Notes under the pieces: generated by a model
The model's database searches: none
Seen by the model: the letters and a program-made list of their open reading frames with translations, nothing else
Told to the model about the DNA's origin: nothing
Program-made: the position numbers and the translations under genes
NCBI RefSeq assembly: GCF_022539665.2
Contig: NC_081334.1
Span: 5,240,424-5,304,423 of the forward strand
Reading direction: 5' to 3'
DNA length: 64,000 nucleotides
From: Daphnia carinata
Taxonomy: Eukaryota; Arthropoda; Branchiopoda; Diplostraca; Daphniidae
In this document: positions 27,101 to 41,095 of the stretch, piece by piece
Layout: the number at the start of each line of letters is the position of its first letter
Position numbering within the stretch: the stretch's first letter is position 1

Positions 27101-30100
27101 CTCTCAACCAGTTGCAGTTGACACGTTACATTTTCCGCCTGGCCTTTTTTTCTTTGAACGGCCACTCTTTCTATCGCAACCGCGCCGCTTTGAATCCATC
27201 CCGCGTGAAATTTCGGTCAGTTTAACGTCGGCCAGTTGGAAAACTCTTTCCCGGAGCGGAGATCGATACGCCACGCGCGTCTTGGTTTTATCCAACAGCC
27301 AAAAGTTTTGCAGTACTTGCTGACGTCTAGCCTAAAACTATTGATTGGACCGTGTTCTTTATATGCTCGTAGTTTTATGGGCCAAGAAGAGGAGGACGCG
27401 AGAATAATTAGGGACGAACGCGCCAGTCACACGAAACATGGGGCGTAAACACTAGCCCCCCCCCCCCCCCCCCCTTCAAAAAGTATTGCGTGTTTTTTTA
27501 TGCGGTGCTGAATCAGCTGCGACCGAAGTAACAGCGAACTAGCGGATTGAATTGGTCCACGCAATTGACATTCAACAACTTGTTGTGAAACATTAAGGTT
27601 CGTTCACATGTTTCGCACTTTCTCCATGTTTGCAAAAACGGCTAGAACTATAGCGCGTTAGGCTACAGACTGCTAATGGGCAATTTGTTATATTTGTTGT
27701 TTTTTTTCCAAAGTATTTCATCCGGCGCCTACCTCCCGCACATTCCCCCCTCCCCCCGTTCTTGCCTTAAAGTTTCCCTCCCCTTTTTCCCTAGCACCGT
27801 GATTCTCTTTCCTTTTTTTTTCGTTCTTTGTACCCACTTGTTCTATTGAACCGCTCGATAGACGATTCTAGCCTCCGCTGTCGTGTTGGTGCTGCCGCAG
27901 AACTGTTGTCTGTGATTTCTCTCTCGGTGTATTGCAGATGTGCTCCATGCCCAGCTTCTAGCTGCGAGCGCAAACGTCGGCAAATCAATAATAGAGCGAC
28001 GCCGTACTCCTGTCTGCATCTGCGTCCCCGTGTAAGGGTCCTCCATTCGGAAGTGCGGCACGCTTTGCCCGTACAACTGCCGCTCCATCATCTATGGTTT
28101 TTGTTATCTTACGAAGAGGAAGGCTATGCATACTCGAGAGGATTGTCGATGCAAAGTGTAGGCAGAAGGAAGTAGGACAAACGAACGTTGCTCAAAGACT
28201 TGATTGCATCCATGACTTGCTGCAAAAGGGAAGTCGGTTTTAAAGAGAATAAAGGGAAATACCATCAACGGGTTTAAGCAGTGTTTGGAAGTGATCAACG
28301 AGAAAAAAGGGAGGGAAAAATATGTGACTTTGTCGCGTAGGTACATGAATGGCGGTAATGTATTTTCTGCGAATTTTTGAATACCAACACGAGCCAGTCA
28401 CGACCTTCTAATGGATATCATGTCCCGACGCGATTGACAATCAAGACTTTTACTAACGTGTCAAAGTCAGGCGCACGCGCTTCACTAAACAAAGACGGCA
28501 AAACCAGTTTTCTTGTTATAGCTTTTTCTTTTATAGAATTTGAAAATAGCTCTTTTCTTGCGACTCTCCCTCCTCCCTCTCTCCCTTTTTTGTTGTAATT
28601 TTTTGTTTTCCAAGTTCTTGAACGATTAAAACATGCACGAGGAACGTTTAACTTCAGTACCACGAGCAAGTCAGAGACGAGAGCCATCGATGGTGTTGTA
28701 CAGTACTGACCATGGTGGAAAATTATGGAGCTCATTTGCGCCTTTCTTCGTTTCTCGAATTTTCGGGTGTCCTTATCAGTAATTAATTGCTTGCTTTTGC
28801 CGTCTATTGATCGTATTCCAGAGCTTGAGACACTGTAGATCGTCACTTCATTTACTCGTAATCAATGTGTCGTGTCGGACCTCGAGTCAGGGCGACCCGT
28901 TGTTGTCCCATGAATGCACCATTCGTTTGTTCTGGCTTGATGCGGATAGTTGGACGTGCAATTTACCAAAAGATAATTGGAAGTGATTACATCATTGTCA
29001 ATCTGAACTCTTTTATTCTTGCTTTTGTTATTCTCTACACGTTGCAAGACGCTGCAAACACAGCCGATGTACGTCAACCTGCACGTTGTGCGAGAGCGAA
29101 CGCCCATCGTACTTCTCCGAACTTCCCCGTGACAGTTGCCCGTTTTCCCTGTTCCAATTTAATGTCATGAATAAATCAAATGATTCTCTTCGAAGCATAG
29201 ATAAATCATTAGGGTCAATGCCTCCACTTGCGCCATGTGCGCGCGAGAGCGATCCATACCTATAGGCCTATATGCGAACGTCATATTTCTACAGCCTCTC
29301 TTTTAGAAAGGATTTTGTCGCCGAAAGTGTCATTGATATTAGGATTGAGTATCTAATTATAGCCTTGCTGCGTGCAAGCGGCTACCGTCTTCGGGGAAAC
29401 GTGAGATGGAACGTGCGTTAGGCCGGCTCTATCGCGGTTGTCGTTTGCCATGCAGCAGTTAAATAGATTTGTGATGTCGTGCGTGTACGCTTACGCTGTG
29501 GTACGTCATTAAAAGGAAGTCCGTCAACCAACAACAGTGCAGAGCATCTTGCAGTGTATTCTTGTCGTGTTTTGCGTGAAATCGATTCACGATATTCCGC
29601 TGATGCTGACGGCGCGTGATGGACGCAATGCTTTCATTAATGCGCACCGTGATGAGAAAAATTGAGCGTAATGATCTATCGAATCAATTTATTCTGATTC
29701 CAACATATTGCATTGCGATAATGTGTGCGCCTTTGTTGCGATGAATTGCTAACCCTTTTCCGCGTGATGCATACCCAATTGTCTGCTTGATCGAATTCAG
29801 CTGTTGCTTTTTGGCCGATTTCCCCTTTTTTTTTCCACGTCAACATTTCATTATAGCTTGCAAAGGTTGTTGATGCTTCTTTCATGCGTTGCTGTGTGTT
29901 GCATCCACTATTACAGCCACCCCCTCCTCGCGCAATGCTGTTCGATGTTTGGGCAAATCGAACAATGTCCCACCTCCCGCAAGTAACGGGGGGTTCGTGG
30001 AAAACAAGCCAAACTATGGATTTTCGACCTCATATTTTATTTCCATTGACCATGCATTCCCATTGTGCTTAAACCGCCCGTCCGAGATAATGTTTACGAT

Positions 30101-31217
30101 AAATTTATCGTTTCAGTCTGTCTTAGTTTTGTTTTTCTTTCTTTTGATCGCCTTTTACCAGTCGACTCGTGTCGAAGTTCCATAGCAATATAGTAATCCA
30201 TCTTATGACCCACCCGTTGCACGCTAGGGGAAAAAAACCGGCTACTTTTGTTCCCTAGGCACATCCAACACCCACGTTTGTAGTCCCATTGCGTCGTCGT
30301 CCTGCTTTGGTGCCTAGCGTGATGCGTTGCGAGGCAACGACACCGTTGGGTCCCGTCAGTACTTCCGTCAGTCGCGTGCGAATCGTTGAATCATAGCAGC
30401 GCAGTTATTATCGTCTCATAAGCTCCAATAAACTACCGTCGAATCGGCTTACGAACAGCTACTTTTTCTTATAGAATAAGAATTCAGTTTTTTGTTTCTC
30501 CAAGTGGCGCGTGTTCAAAATTTCGTATGACCTAATATGCGCGTGCGAATGGCAGTTTGGCGATGAATGTGTACCCCGAATGCGCAAGTCATTGAAAAAC
30601 ATTCCGGTCGAGTGCGAGAGACCAGTGTCCGACGCATTGTTTTGCTTGCATTTTCCCAGCCGGTTGGATTTGACATTCGAGAAAGGATCGAGCCTTGAGC
30701 AAATAGTGCACACAAGTGGTCTCGCAGACAAACAAGCGCGTCAACTCTGCTTTAATTGGGGAAACAAGCTCACCAGCAGATCTTGCTGTTTTCATTCAGT
30801 GCACGCGTTGGCTGGCAGTGGCTAGTTTACCTCGTTTCTCCCTCCCTTTTTTTTTCCTCTCTCGTGCTATCTTTTCTACTTTGGATGTGCTTTGGTGTGG
30901 ACATCTTTTTCGTTCGTTGCGTGTCGTTCAAAGTTTTCTTTATCTGCCTGAAACAATAGTTAAACCTCAGATAGAAAACGTGCTGAGCTCTTGAAGGATT
31001 TGTGGTTGCTTAGTTACATAGGTAGATAACGGAGATAGCGCGTAACCTTGTTTGTGTATGCATCGAAATCAATCGATTTTTTTTTCGATCTCTTACTCTT
31101 CGTTTTTGCATACCATATTTAGCTGTTTGGAATCCGGCAGCCGAGTTGAGCCCGGTGTGTTGAACGCGAAGGCGGAGATCCTTCGTTTTGCTACAAAGGA
31201 AAAAAAAGAAGAACATC
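21127..31217. other. 10-kb region without recognisable coding gene
   Basis: Between the protease homolog and the first calcium sensor gene. Only short open frames without family resemblance. Composition is mixed, with CpG-containing stretches around 24.9-25.4, 25.9-26.1, 26.6-27.5 and 28.0-28.2 kb, a poly(C) run near 27450-27472 and many T runs. It probably holds distal promoters, 5' UTR exons and enhancers of the downstream neuronal gene. A plausible non-coding first exon is listed at 24744-24831. No tRNA, rRNA or recognisable miRNA hairpin was found by eye. Confidence 0.4.
24744..24831 (+). promoter_or_regulatory. possible start site and 5' UTR exon of NCS gene
   Basis: ATCAGTTGCGCC around 24742-24753 resembles the arthropod initiator TCAGTY, and 80 bp later AAGG|GTAAGC is a strong donor. 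An acceptor-like CATATTTAG before 31121 could join it to the ATG at 31218. This is inference without transcript support. Confidence 0.2.
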
Positions 31218-33877
31218 ATGGGCTGTTTCGGCAGTAAGCAAAAGATCTCCAAAGTGGACTTGGAGTATCTGAAGAAGCACACTCGCTACGACGAGGCTAC
31301 CATCAAAGAATGGTTCAAAGGTTTCCGGGTAAGTCATCTTCCTTTATTTTATTTTATTTCTGTTTTTTTTTTTTAATATTTTTTCTTCCTTCATATCTTC
31401 GCTTTGTACTTGTATTCTTTTTCCCTTATGCGCATACTAATCGGTTGCCATGGCTTTCAACATTGGATTGTTGGGTTGCGCAAAAAATAACAAAACTCCT
31501 CTTTCTTTAATCACTTGCTTTTTGTTTTATTATTTATATCCCCCTAATAAAGATGTGTAGCCATTCGCGGTTATTGACTTAATATTTCGGTTTCTTGCTT
31601 GAAAATCGCTTGCCTATCCCGTGGCCCATTTAATTCATCGTTATAGTGATGCATTTGGCGAGACTCTGTTGGCTTGGCAATTATTGTCGATGAAATATGA
31701 CAGCAGTTTCATGCGGCTTTCCTTCCGTTCCGTGTAACACGATGCGGCGCTGCAATACCCCTCATCTGCATTCAAGAATGACGTGCATAGCTCCACTTTC
31801 ATCCCCCTGCTTCTCGCTTTCGTTGGCTGTATTGATTCTTGGTCGTGGGTCTTGGGTCTTGGGAGTTCTTCTTGGGGATGTTGTATGTACGAGCCAACCG
31901 GACGTGGTGTTGGGGGCGACTGAAGAGTTTACGATTTTCGTAGAACGGTGCCTTACACGTAGATACTTCGATTTACCACCAGCCCCTTATTTTTTGTTGC
32001 GATCAACTCGTATGCTGTCTGTGAATGATGCCCTGCCTTGGTCTGCTTTCTGTCCAAAGCTTTGCCGTCTTTGTTTGCTCATAAATGTGGAGAAGATCCG
32101 TCTTTTTCGTCTAAAAAGGATGACCTATTCTTTGACTGACGAAAGACGGCACAGCTTGTCTTTGTAATCCTTTCTATTGTACTCGGGAATGTTGGGCTAG
32201 TGGCTTTTAGACGTCTTTCACCGTCCTCTTTGCAACCCGGTTTGAGAGCAACTGTTGTCCCCTTTTGTAGACTGGTTGGCGTACGCTTAGTGTCAAATAG
32301 GGCTAAATGACGTGACGACTTGAGTTTTGTTCCCATTCCATTTCTCATCTCTTTATTGTCTTTATTGATCGTTTGCAGCAAGACTGCCCGAGTGGGCGCC
32401 TGACGCCGGCCAAATTCGTTGACATGTACAAAATGTTTTTCCCTAATGGGAATGCTGAAGAGTTCTGCGACCACGTCTTCCGAACGTTCGATCGGGACAA
32501 GAACGGATTCATCGATTTCAAGGTGAGTTTTCGTTCACGTTTTCGATTCATTGTATTTGGAAAAAGCTCGTTGTGCCGCTATCTTCACGGAAACGTGTCG
32601 ACATGAAATCGGACGTCCCTTGTTCTTCGTTACGCAAAATCTAGCCCTGGATTAAGGTTGTGTTCACACGATTGGAGGACATTTAGTTGGCCACAATTGC
32701 TAGTCCTTTACCGCCAAGATCAGTCACTGAAAGTAGAGCAAACTTTTGCTGTAAACGGCATCATACGGTTGTGTAGGCAGGAAATTGCCAGCACAGATTT
32801 TCGCGGCTGATTGCACCCGTCTTGTCAGCCCGATCAAAGTTTCGTTATCGCCTGGTTAGATGTGGCATTAGTTGATTTCATTAACAGCGTCTATAACAGG
32901 AAACTGTGGGTAATAATGATGAAGTGATAAATGACGTGGCTGGGCAATTCCCTGTACTTTTTTTTTTTATGTAGTTCAAACTTTTATCATATTTTCTTTT
33001 GCCATGTCTTGATATCGGTCTTCTCTTTGTTTTATCTTTTTTTTTTTTATATAATCCGTGCCCTCAAATAGGAATTTTTGTGTGCGATCGACGTGACGTC
33101 GGCCGGAACTCCTAACGAAAAGCTCCAATGGGCGTTTCGCATGTACGACGTTGACGGCAACGGCTCCATCGATTTGCAGGTAACAAACATGCGCACACCA
33201 GCGGAGCGAGTGGATTCAGTGGCTCCACCCTTGAGCCAATCCCTGTTTGGTTCCCTCTTTCCACGTCTGCCTTGTTTGCCCGTCTTCAAACCTAGTCCGC
33301 CTCACTTCTCTCCATCCCTTTCTTCCATTCGTTTTATTTTTCTTAAAAGATTCGCCGTCTTTATTTCTAAGCAACATAAAAAATGTATGTCGTCTTTGCT
33401 GCACCGAGTTACAGTACCTGGGTGTTTCGTGAGGGTTGCGCATTAAAACGTGGGATGTCGGGTTAGGAAGTAGCTAAATTCAAAAGTAGGAAAGGGTTGC
33501 AATGCCTAAATGTCAATAGTAGTTTATTTAATTCCGTAATAAAAAAGTTTGGTAGTTACCTAATGGAAAACAAAGGGAAATGGTAACATGGCGTTCCTCC
33601 TACGTTTCTACGTAGACCCCCCCCCCTCTGTTTGCCTATTAATTTGTTTACATTTTTCGTGTTGGTACCGTAGGAGATGACCAAGATTGTGCAAGCCATC
33701 TACGACATGCTTGGCAATAGCTCCAGCAGCCGGCCGCCTGACACGGCAGAAGAACGCGCCAAGAGCATCTTTGCCCGCATGGACGAAAACGGCGACGGAA
33801 AATTGACGGAAGAAGAATTCCTCAAGGGTTGCCTACAGGACGAAGAACTTTCCAAAATGCTCTCGCCTGGATTCTAA
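31218..33877 (+). CDS. neuronal calcium sensor protein, CG7646-like
   Basis: Exons: 31218-31328, 32379-32522, 33072-33179, 33674-33877; 188 residues. MGCFGSKQ gives an N-myristoylation site (Gly2) with an adjacent Cys3 that could be palmitoylated. EF1 is degenerate (DCPSGRL, the Cys-Pro of NCS proteins). EF2 ([12 protein letters not shown], 75-86), EF3 ([12 protein letters not shown], 111-122) and EF4 ([12 protein letters not shown], 158-169) look able to bind Ca2+. The region [20 protein letters not shown] and the end [18 protein letters not shown] distinguish this group from neurocalcin and frequenin; it matches the Drosophila CG7646 type. Introns of 0.5-1 kb are long for this window. It presumably acts as a membrane-switching Ca2+ sensor in neurons; the target is unknown. 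Confidence 0.92.
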
Positions 33878-36229
33878 ACGCATTCCCACCATTTTTTGTA
33901 CCAATTGATAACCCCCTCTTTCTCGTCTCCCAATTAGCAAACGCATCACAGTCAAAAGGTGGATAGTGACCTGAATCATTTCGTGACATTATTCTGTATT
34001 TAAAACAAACCACAACATTGGAATCCCCTTAGAAACCACCATTTTCGGCTTCGCCAAATGAATGAAACTAACGATACATCGGTAGTTTCAAAAAATTTTT
34101 GTTCGGATCGCGAACGAAACTCCTTCGATTGCGCTTGTCGCTTGGACTTTCCCGATGACATGCATCGCTTTTGCTGCTCGTTTTCCGCTCTGCTGGCTTG
34201 CGGCCAATTGCTATCTAGCCAACTGCATAACAAGATGTGGTCATATTCACTTCGTCACACAGCTGGAAAAGAACAGCATTTTTATTACGTGGTAGAGAAG
34301 GGGGGAAAGGGCAACTACCCGATACGCAAAGGGTAAAATTTGAACCGAATTTTTACGGATTCCTTTTCGAAGATTATGTCGGCCGAGTTCTTCTTTTTAA
34401 CAATCAATGCACCGTTAGCTTTCTTCTATTTCTCAACATCTTTCTTTCTTAAAGGAAATTTTCTAAAAATGCCTCGATTCGTACTCCTGTCGATGATTAA
34501 GGCCGATGGGACATTGTTTCGATCGCCGAATTTTAGTTTCCCTTAGTAGGCCCTACGGTGCTTGTATTTTGAATTTCGAATTTGGCGAACCAAAACCGAT
34601 GATTGTGACCTCCTCATCCAACGTTTACGAGTAATGTACATAATGCCACATAACAATCGCCTATCTTTCTTCTACGTATTCTCTGGCGAATTCGCACATA
34701 TCGTAGAATTCTAGTCGACTTGTCTAATCCTAGGCGTGATTGCGTTCTTTTTCTTTTTTCTCTTTTCTCTTAGCAATCTATTCAAATTTGGAGGTGTGTG
34801 TTAATTACCATGTAGGCTACCTTACCCAAGAGGTACTACTAGTGAACAGCAACCACATCCAGATTCCTAGACTCATTTTTTCCATAATTTTTTCGTTTTC
34901 TTCCCCTCGTTTTGAATTTGGACGTCTTAATAATTTTGCATTCATTTTTTCCCCCTACGTTTTCTTGACATCGGAATCCATTTTCCCCACATTTAAGAAT
35001 TCAGTTGATATCTCTGGAAAAGTATGCCATAGAAACGTATTGTTTTGCAATGCGCAGTAATCTAATAGGCTGACAGTCATGCGAGAAGAGCGTTCTTTTC
35101 TCTGGGTCATACTGTCTGTCTGGATGTGCCATTTATCGATCGTAACCTTTATAAATGATTGTTAAATTCATCCTAGACGACATTGACAGCGACTCAGTTA
35201 CCGCTTTCGCAAAAGTCATTGTAGCTGTCCCGAAGGAAAGAAAATCCCAAAGATTGATTGTTCCGCTGGTACGTTGCGAATTTTGCTTCAATTTGCCAAT
35301 TTTCGTACAAATCGCAGAACGGATTTAATCGTGGTCACTTAATTCATTATTTTTCCTTTCTCTTTTTTGCCCATTTCCGACTAGCTGTCATTTAGCAACC
35401 CTTTTCCGGAGAGGTTTTGTGCGTTCCGATTAGCCGTTCTAATTGAGGACTTTTTTGGGGTATGACTTCTTGTGCGATCTAAGCATCTTTTTTTTTTTTT
35501 TTCTTCTCGACTTGACTTTCTTCATTTTTTCTATTGTACTTCAGTGGTATCTGCCGGTATTGGCAATCCCTTATTCATTTCCTTCTAAACAATAACAATA
35601 ACCCCCATTTCCTCAGCGACACTCGTCAGTTCCTTTTCTTTTTCTATTCCTCGTCATTTCCTTTCTTTGATTTTTGGTTCATTTTCGTATCGCGATTTCC
35701 CGTCCGTTTTGGTACATGGTTCTCTTTTCTCTTTGAGTTTTTCATTTCAATTTAGTTTTCTGTGACTTGTTTCCGCTTTATTTCAACTACACAATTCATT
35801 CTTCATTATCAGCTTACCTCTAAGCAAGTTCATTTGTATGCTAACACATTGGAAGCTGCGCGTGAGTGTTGGAATAAAAAAACTTATTGTCGTTCTTCCT
35901 TTTTACATGCAAAACATCCAGCCCCCCCTTTTTGAATCTTTCATTCCATTTCCATTTGTGTCCCGGTGACCCCACAACTGTACGTGTGAATACATTTTCT
36001 GATCCAACAAAGGTCGGCCTTCTGAACCCGACAATCGACATTTCTCTCTCCATTTCGAGTCGCCTGATGTTGTACTGTTTGTTGACTGCTTTGTTTCCTG
36101 TGTTGAAAAAAAAAACATGTGCAATTAATGGTTCCAAATTCAATTTTTAAAATTAGAAATCCAGCGGAACAAAGGGCCCATCTTGCAGGTGCAACTTCAT
36201 CGTTCGATTTCTTGCCGAATCCCTTCAGT
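33878..36229. other. intergenic, between the two calcium sensor genes
   Basis: 2.35 kb of T-rich sequence: 3' UTR of the upstream gene and promoter/5' UTR of neurocalcin. An acceptor-like TCTTGCAG at 36181-36188 lies just before the neurocalcin ATG, so a non-coding first exon further upstream is possible. No coding gene seen. Confidence 0.45.
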
Positions 36230-37626
<1,397 letters not shown>

Positions 37627-39577
37627 CGTTAGCCCATCAAACGTATAGCACCAAACGCACCGTATACAACAAGACTATTTATCAATGGGTAAACACTACG
37701 ATATGTTTATCGTTTTTCTTTTGTGTTCGCATCAAATTACTTGGGGACATAACAATACTAGAACAAAGGGGATACAAATCCTATCCTTGTCGTGTCGAGT
37801 GACTAGCAAAGTATTAGGCCTAAATTCATCCAACGGGAAATTTGCTTTCACAGACTCAAAGTCTTATAATGCGTTGGAAGAGCCCCCCGACATTCTAACA
37901 TTTGTATTGCTGAAAAAGTTGCTTACGAAATATTGATTTTGAAATCCAGACGCCACGTAAGTATTTAAAATTCTTATCGGAATCAATTTAAAACACCCCG
38001 TGTTTACGTAGACATCACCAAAACTTGAGGGCGTTTTTAAACGTGCAACTCATTTACAAAACGTATCAAAAGACCGATATTCCTACCCCTGTTTCACAAA
38101 TTTAAAAAACAAAAAACAAAACAAACTATGGTGTAAAACGTTGTTGTAATTTCTCGCCTTTCAAGTGTAAAAAAAACTACTTCAGCAGGTCTAAGGTATT
38201 TTACCGAATTATAAGATATGATATTTATACTCTGTGCTCGTAATACCATTTCCGACTTTGATTGAAGTTGCAGTTTTCATTTTTCACTCGTTTAGATTTG
38301 TTAGTCGACTGAGGAAGCGACGCTTTCTGCTTACTTAAGCGTATCTATTGAATTTGTTCTTCTCGTAGCATGTTGCGACATTGAAACTAAGGACTTTCGG
38401 AAAAGAAAATTTTTTCCTACGTTTAATAATCACTGTGTTTTATAAAAATGCATTTTTTCTGTTTTCTAATGTTGTTCTATGTTTTTTCTTCTGAATACTT
38501 GTTTTAGAGAGGCAGAGAGAGAAAGAGGGCGAGAGACGAGGAGCAAGAAATGGGCCTAACAGCTTGTGGTTTGTCCGTCTGTGAGAAATAGACCCTAGAC
38601 ACAGATATGAACATCCCTACCCTTCGCATCTCGTCACCTCTTCGTTGCACCAACTTGAAAATACAGATATATATGTCGCTGCAATGTGGAGGTTAAATTG
38701 GAGGCACCTTTATTAATGTTTTCTGGTGCAAGACTGCAAGTAGTTATTCAAGTCCTTTGTCCTTTTCATCATTAGTGTGCGTTATTATCTTTGCAGAGTT
38801 TGTCGAATGAATCTGGAGAAACTGGTGTCCCATGGGTGATAACCAATTGTATAGCTTGTTCTTGAATTTCAGTTTTTGATGGTATTTAGTTTTACGTAGT
38901 AGTCTACCGTCATTATAATGACACCGTTGGTTACGATTCGGCCTGGGTACATATTGTCAATCATATTTACATCAATCAAGGTTTCTTCCTCTCTACTTGA
39001 CTTCCAATTCTTCGTTGTCGTGCTACAGTTACAAAGTTGTATTGCAACATGTAAATCGTGAACAGCTCTCTACACAGCATGCCAAGCAAGAGTGAACAAA
39101 CATACGAGGAGACACTTCTAAAGAAAGCACGATAGATAGCATATTCTTTAATAATTACTTGCGGTGGTCGGTTTACTTTTCTCAGGTGCGTGTTCAATTT
39201 TTTCGATTCTTTTTTTTCAACTATGTGACATGGTGTTTTTGCAATTTCGTCTTTCCATTTATTTTATTGCCTATCTTTCCGCCTTCTTCAGTGTTTGGGA
39301 CCCCTTCCTTTTTGGGTGTGTATCCATTCTCTCAAAAAATTTTGGATTTGATTGAACCCCGTCATAATTCCACCTGAGCAGCCCCAGCTCCAGAAAGACG
39401 AATGAAAGCTTTAATTATAAGCTGAACCCACTTCAAGCTATGTCGCTTTATCTTTATCGTGAAATCCAATGCATGTTTTCCTTAAACTACAATTAATAAA
39501 CATATGAAATCTGGCATCAAGGACGTCCTATTTATTTTTTGTTTATCAATTTATATATATGTTTTTTGTTCATATTT
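37627..39577. other. neurocalcin 3' flank, no gene seen
   Basis: Nearly 2 kb with a purine-rich GA stretch near 38508-38547 and no coding signal. Ends where the large inverted repeat complex begins. Confidence 0.4.
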
Positions 39578-40150
39578 AACGAGAAAACTAATCCAGGAAT
39601 TGAAATCAGCGTTCAATGATTATTCCATGTGATTTTCGTTTAAGTTTATTTTTCAATTGGACTTATAGTTTTTGAAATAAACACAAAAAATGACCGTGGG
39701 AATTTTGCCTCTAAAACCTGCAAAAAATGACACTCATTAGAATTGGTTGAAAATCACAGGATATACTCAAAATTGAATGCTGATTACGGGAAAATTGTTA
39801 TTTTTTTCATTGAGGGAAGCGTTTTTTAAATACGCCGTATATTTCAGATGTATCGCGCAAAAAGACTAGCGCGCCAGTACGTGATAGCGCTTCGTACTTA
39901 CTTTTTCAAAAATGACCAAATTTGGCTTAAAATGCATGAAATGGATTCAGAATTAAATGCTGATCACGGAAATCAAGTTTATTTTTCAATTGGTCTTATA
40001 GTTTTTTAATTAAACGTAAAAAACCTAAAAGAATTTGGGCGCTACTAAGCAGTTTGTTTTCTTAAAATAAAACAAACGGCTAGTTTAACGAGAAAACTAA
40101 TCACGGATTTGAAATCAGCGTTCAATTTTGATTATTCCCTGTGATTTTTA
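39578..40150 (+). repeat. direct repeat in the outer left end of the large foldback
   Basis: About 65 bp beginning AACGAGAAAACTAATC and including GAAATCAGCGTTCAAT occurs at 39578 and again at 40087, 509 bp apart, with the same follow-on (GATTATTCC...TGTGATTTT). A related block with CAATTGG(A/T)CTTATAG occurs at 39653 and near 39985. The inverse copy is at 45311-45356. Such reiterated ends suggest a transposon terminus. Confidence 0.7.
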
Positions 40151-40494
40151 TCGAATTCCAAGAGGTTCGGTTTTTGGCCGATTTTCACAAAAGTGGTAAG
40201 GCTATGGCCTTCTCACTTTTTCATTTTTGGCCAAATTTCAAATTTGGCTTAAAATACATGATTTCGATTCAAAATTAACTGCTGATCTATATGGCAATCC
40301 GTTTTACACAAAAAAAAAAAAAAAATTCACCAAAAAAAAAAAATCACACTTTTTTCCTTGTTTCCGACACGTAGCCATCTACCGCTCAGACTCGTTATTA
40401 CTGGCGTAGGCAATTTCAGTCCATTGGATGCCATTCGCAGTTAGTTCAGTAGCGTGGATGGAGAATAACGCGTGGCTGGAGGAACAATTGAAAA

Positions 40495-41095
40495 ATGGAT
40501 AAGATAATACAACAAAAGGATGGTAAGTATCAACATTATTATATTGGTTTTCAATTATTAATTATTGTTTATTAGATCAAATTATGAAGCTACAGGCCCA
40601 ATTATTGGAACAACACAAAATATTAGATAACAGCAAAGCTAAGGATGGTAAGGCCTAATACGTAATGATTCTATTTATTTGCTTTTATTCATTTGTGTTT
40701 TGTAGCTCAAATTTTGAGTCTACAAGCTCAGCTAGGGGAAAAGAACAAATTGGAACGGAACAGTTTCCAAACAGTGAAGGAGGTTTTTCAAAACTCTTCC
40801 CTAACTGAACGTGAGGATGAGTTGGCATTAGGCGAACACAGTCAGGTACCTAAACTTTTCAAATAAGAATTCAAAATAAGTATAGAATTTTAACAAACAA
40901 TTATTTATTGTTTAGTTATTCAGTCCACCACCTGACAGTGTGTTAAATTTAAATTCTGTTAGTGCTGCACTAAAAGAATCATTAGTAATAAGTCCATGCA
41001 GCGAAGGAAGTGAACAATTGTGGGACCGTATTTGGGCTGAAAAATGGGTGTGGTACGGAAACCCAGAAATAGCACGAGTTCAACATAAAACATGA
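40495..41095 (+). CDS. hypothetical spliced gene in the left arm of the foldback
   Basis: I do not recognise this gene. Four exons join in phase with good borders: 40495-40522, 40576-40647, 40706-40845, 40916-41095, giving 139 residues. The product begins MDKIIQQKDDQIMKLQAQ and contains two short heptad-like repeats (QIMKLQAQLLEQHK and QILSLQAQLGEKNK), suggesting a small coiled coil, then an acidic segment and SEQLWDRIWAEKWVWYG near the end. The same exon structure is kept, inverted, in the right arm, where it is broken. Downstream (41285-41485) a further open frame, LVLMNPVQQQSF..., may be more of the same gene, since splice-like borders continue inward (for example CAT|GTAAGT at 41763 and CTCAATATAG at 41813-41822). 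Function unknown. Confidence 0.4.

Noticed and set aside
38508-38547. GA-rich stretch as a CRISPR-like or satellite array
   Set aside because: Too short and irregular; simple purine bias only.
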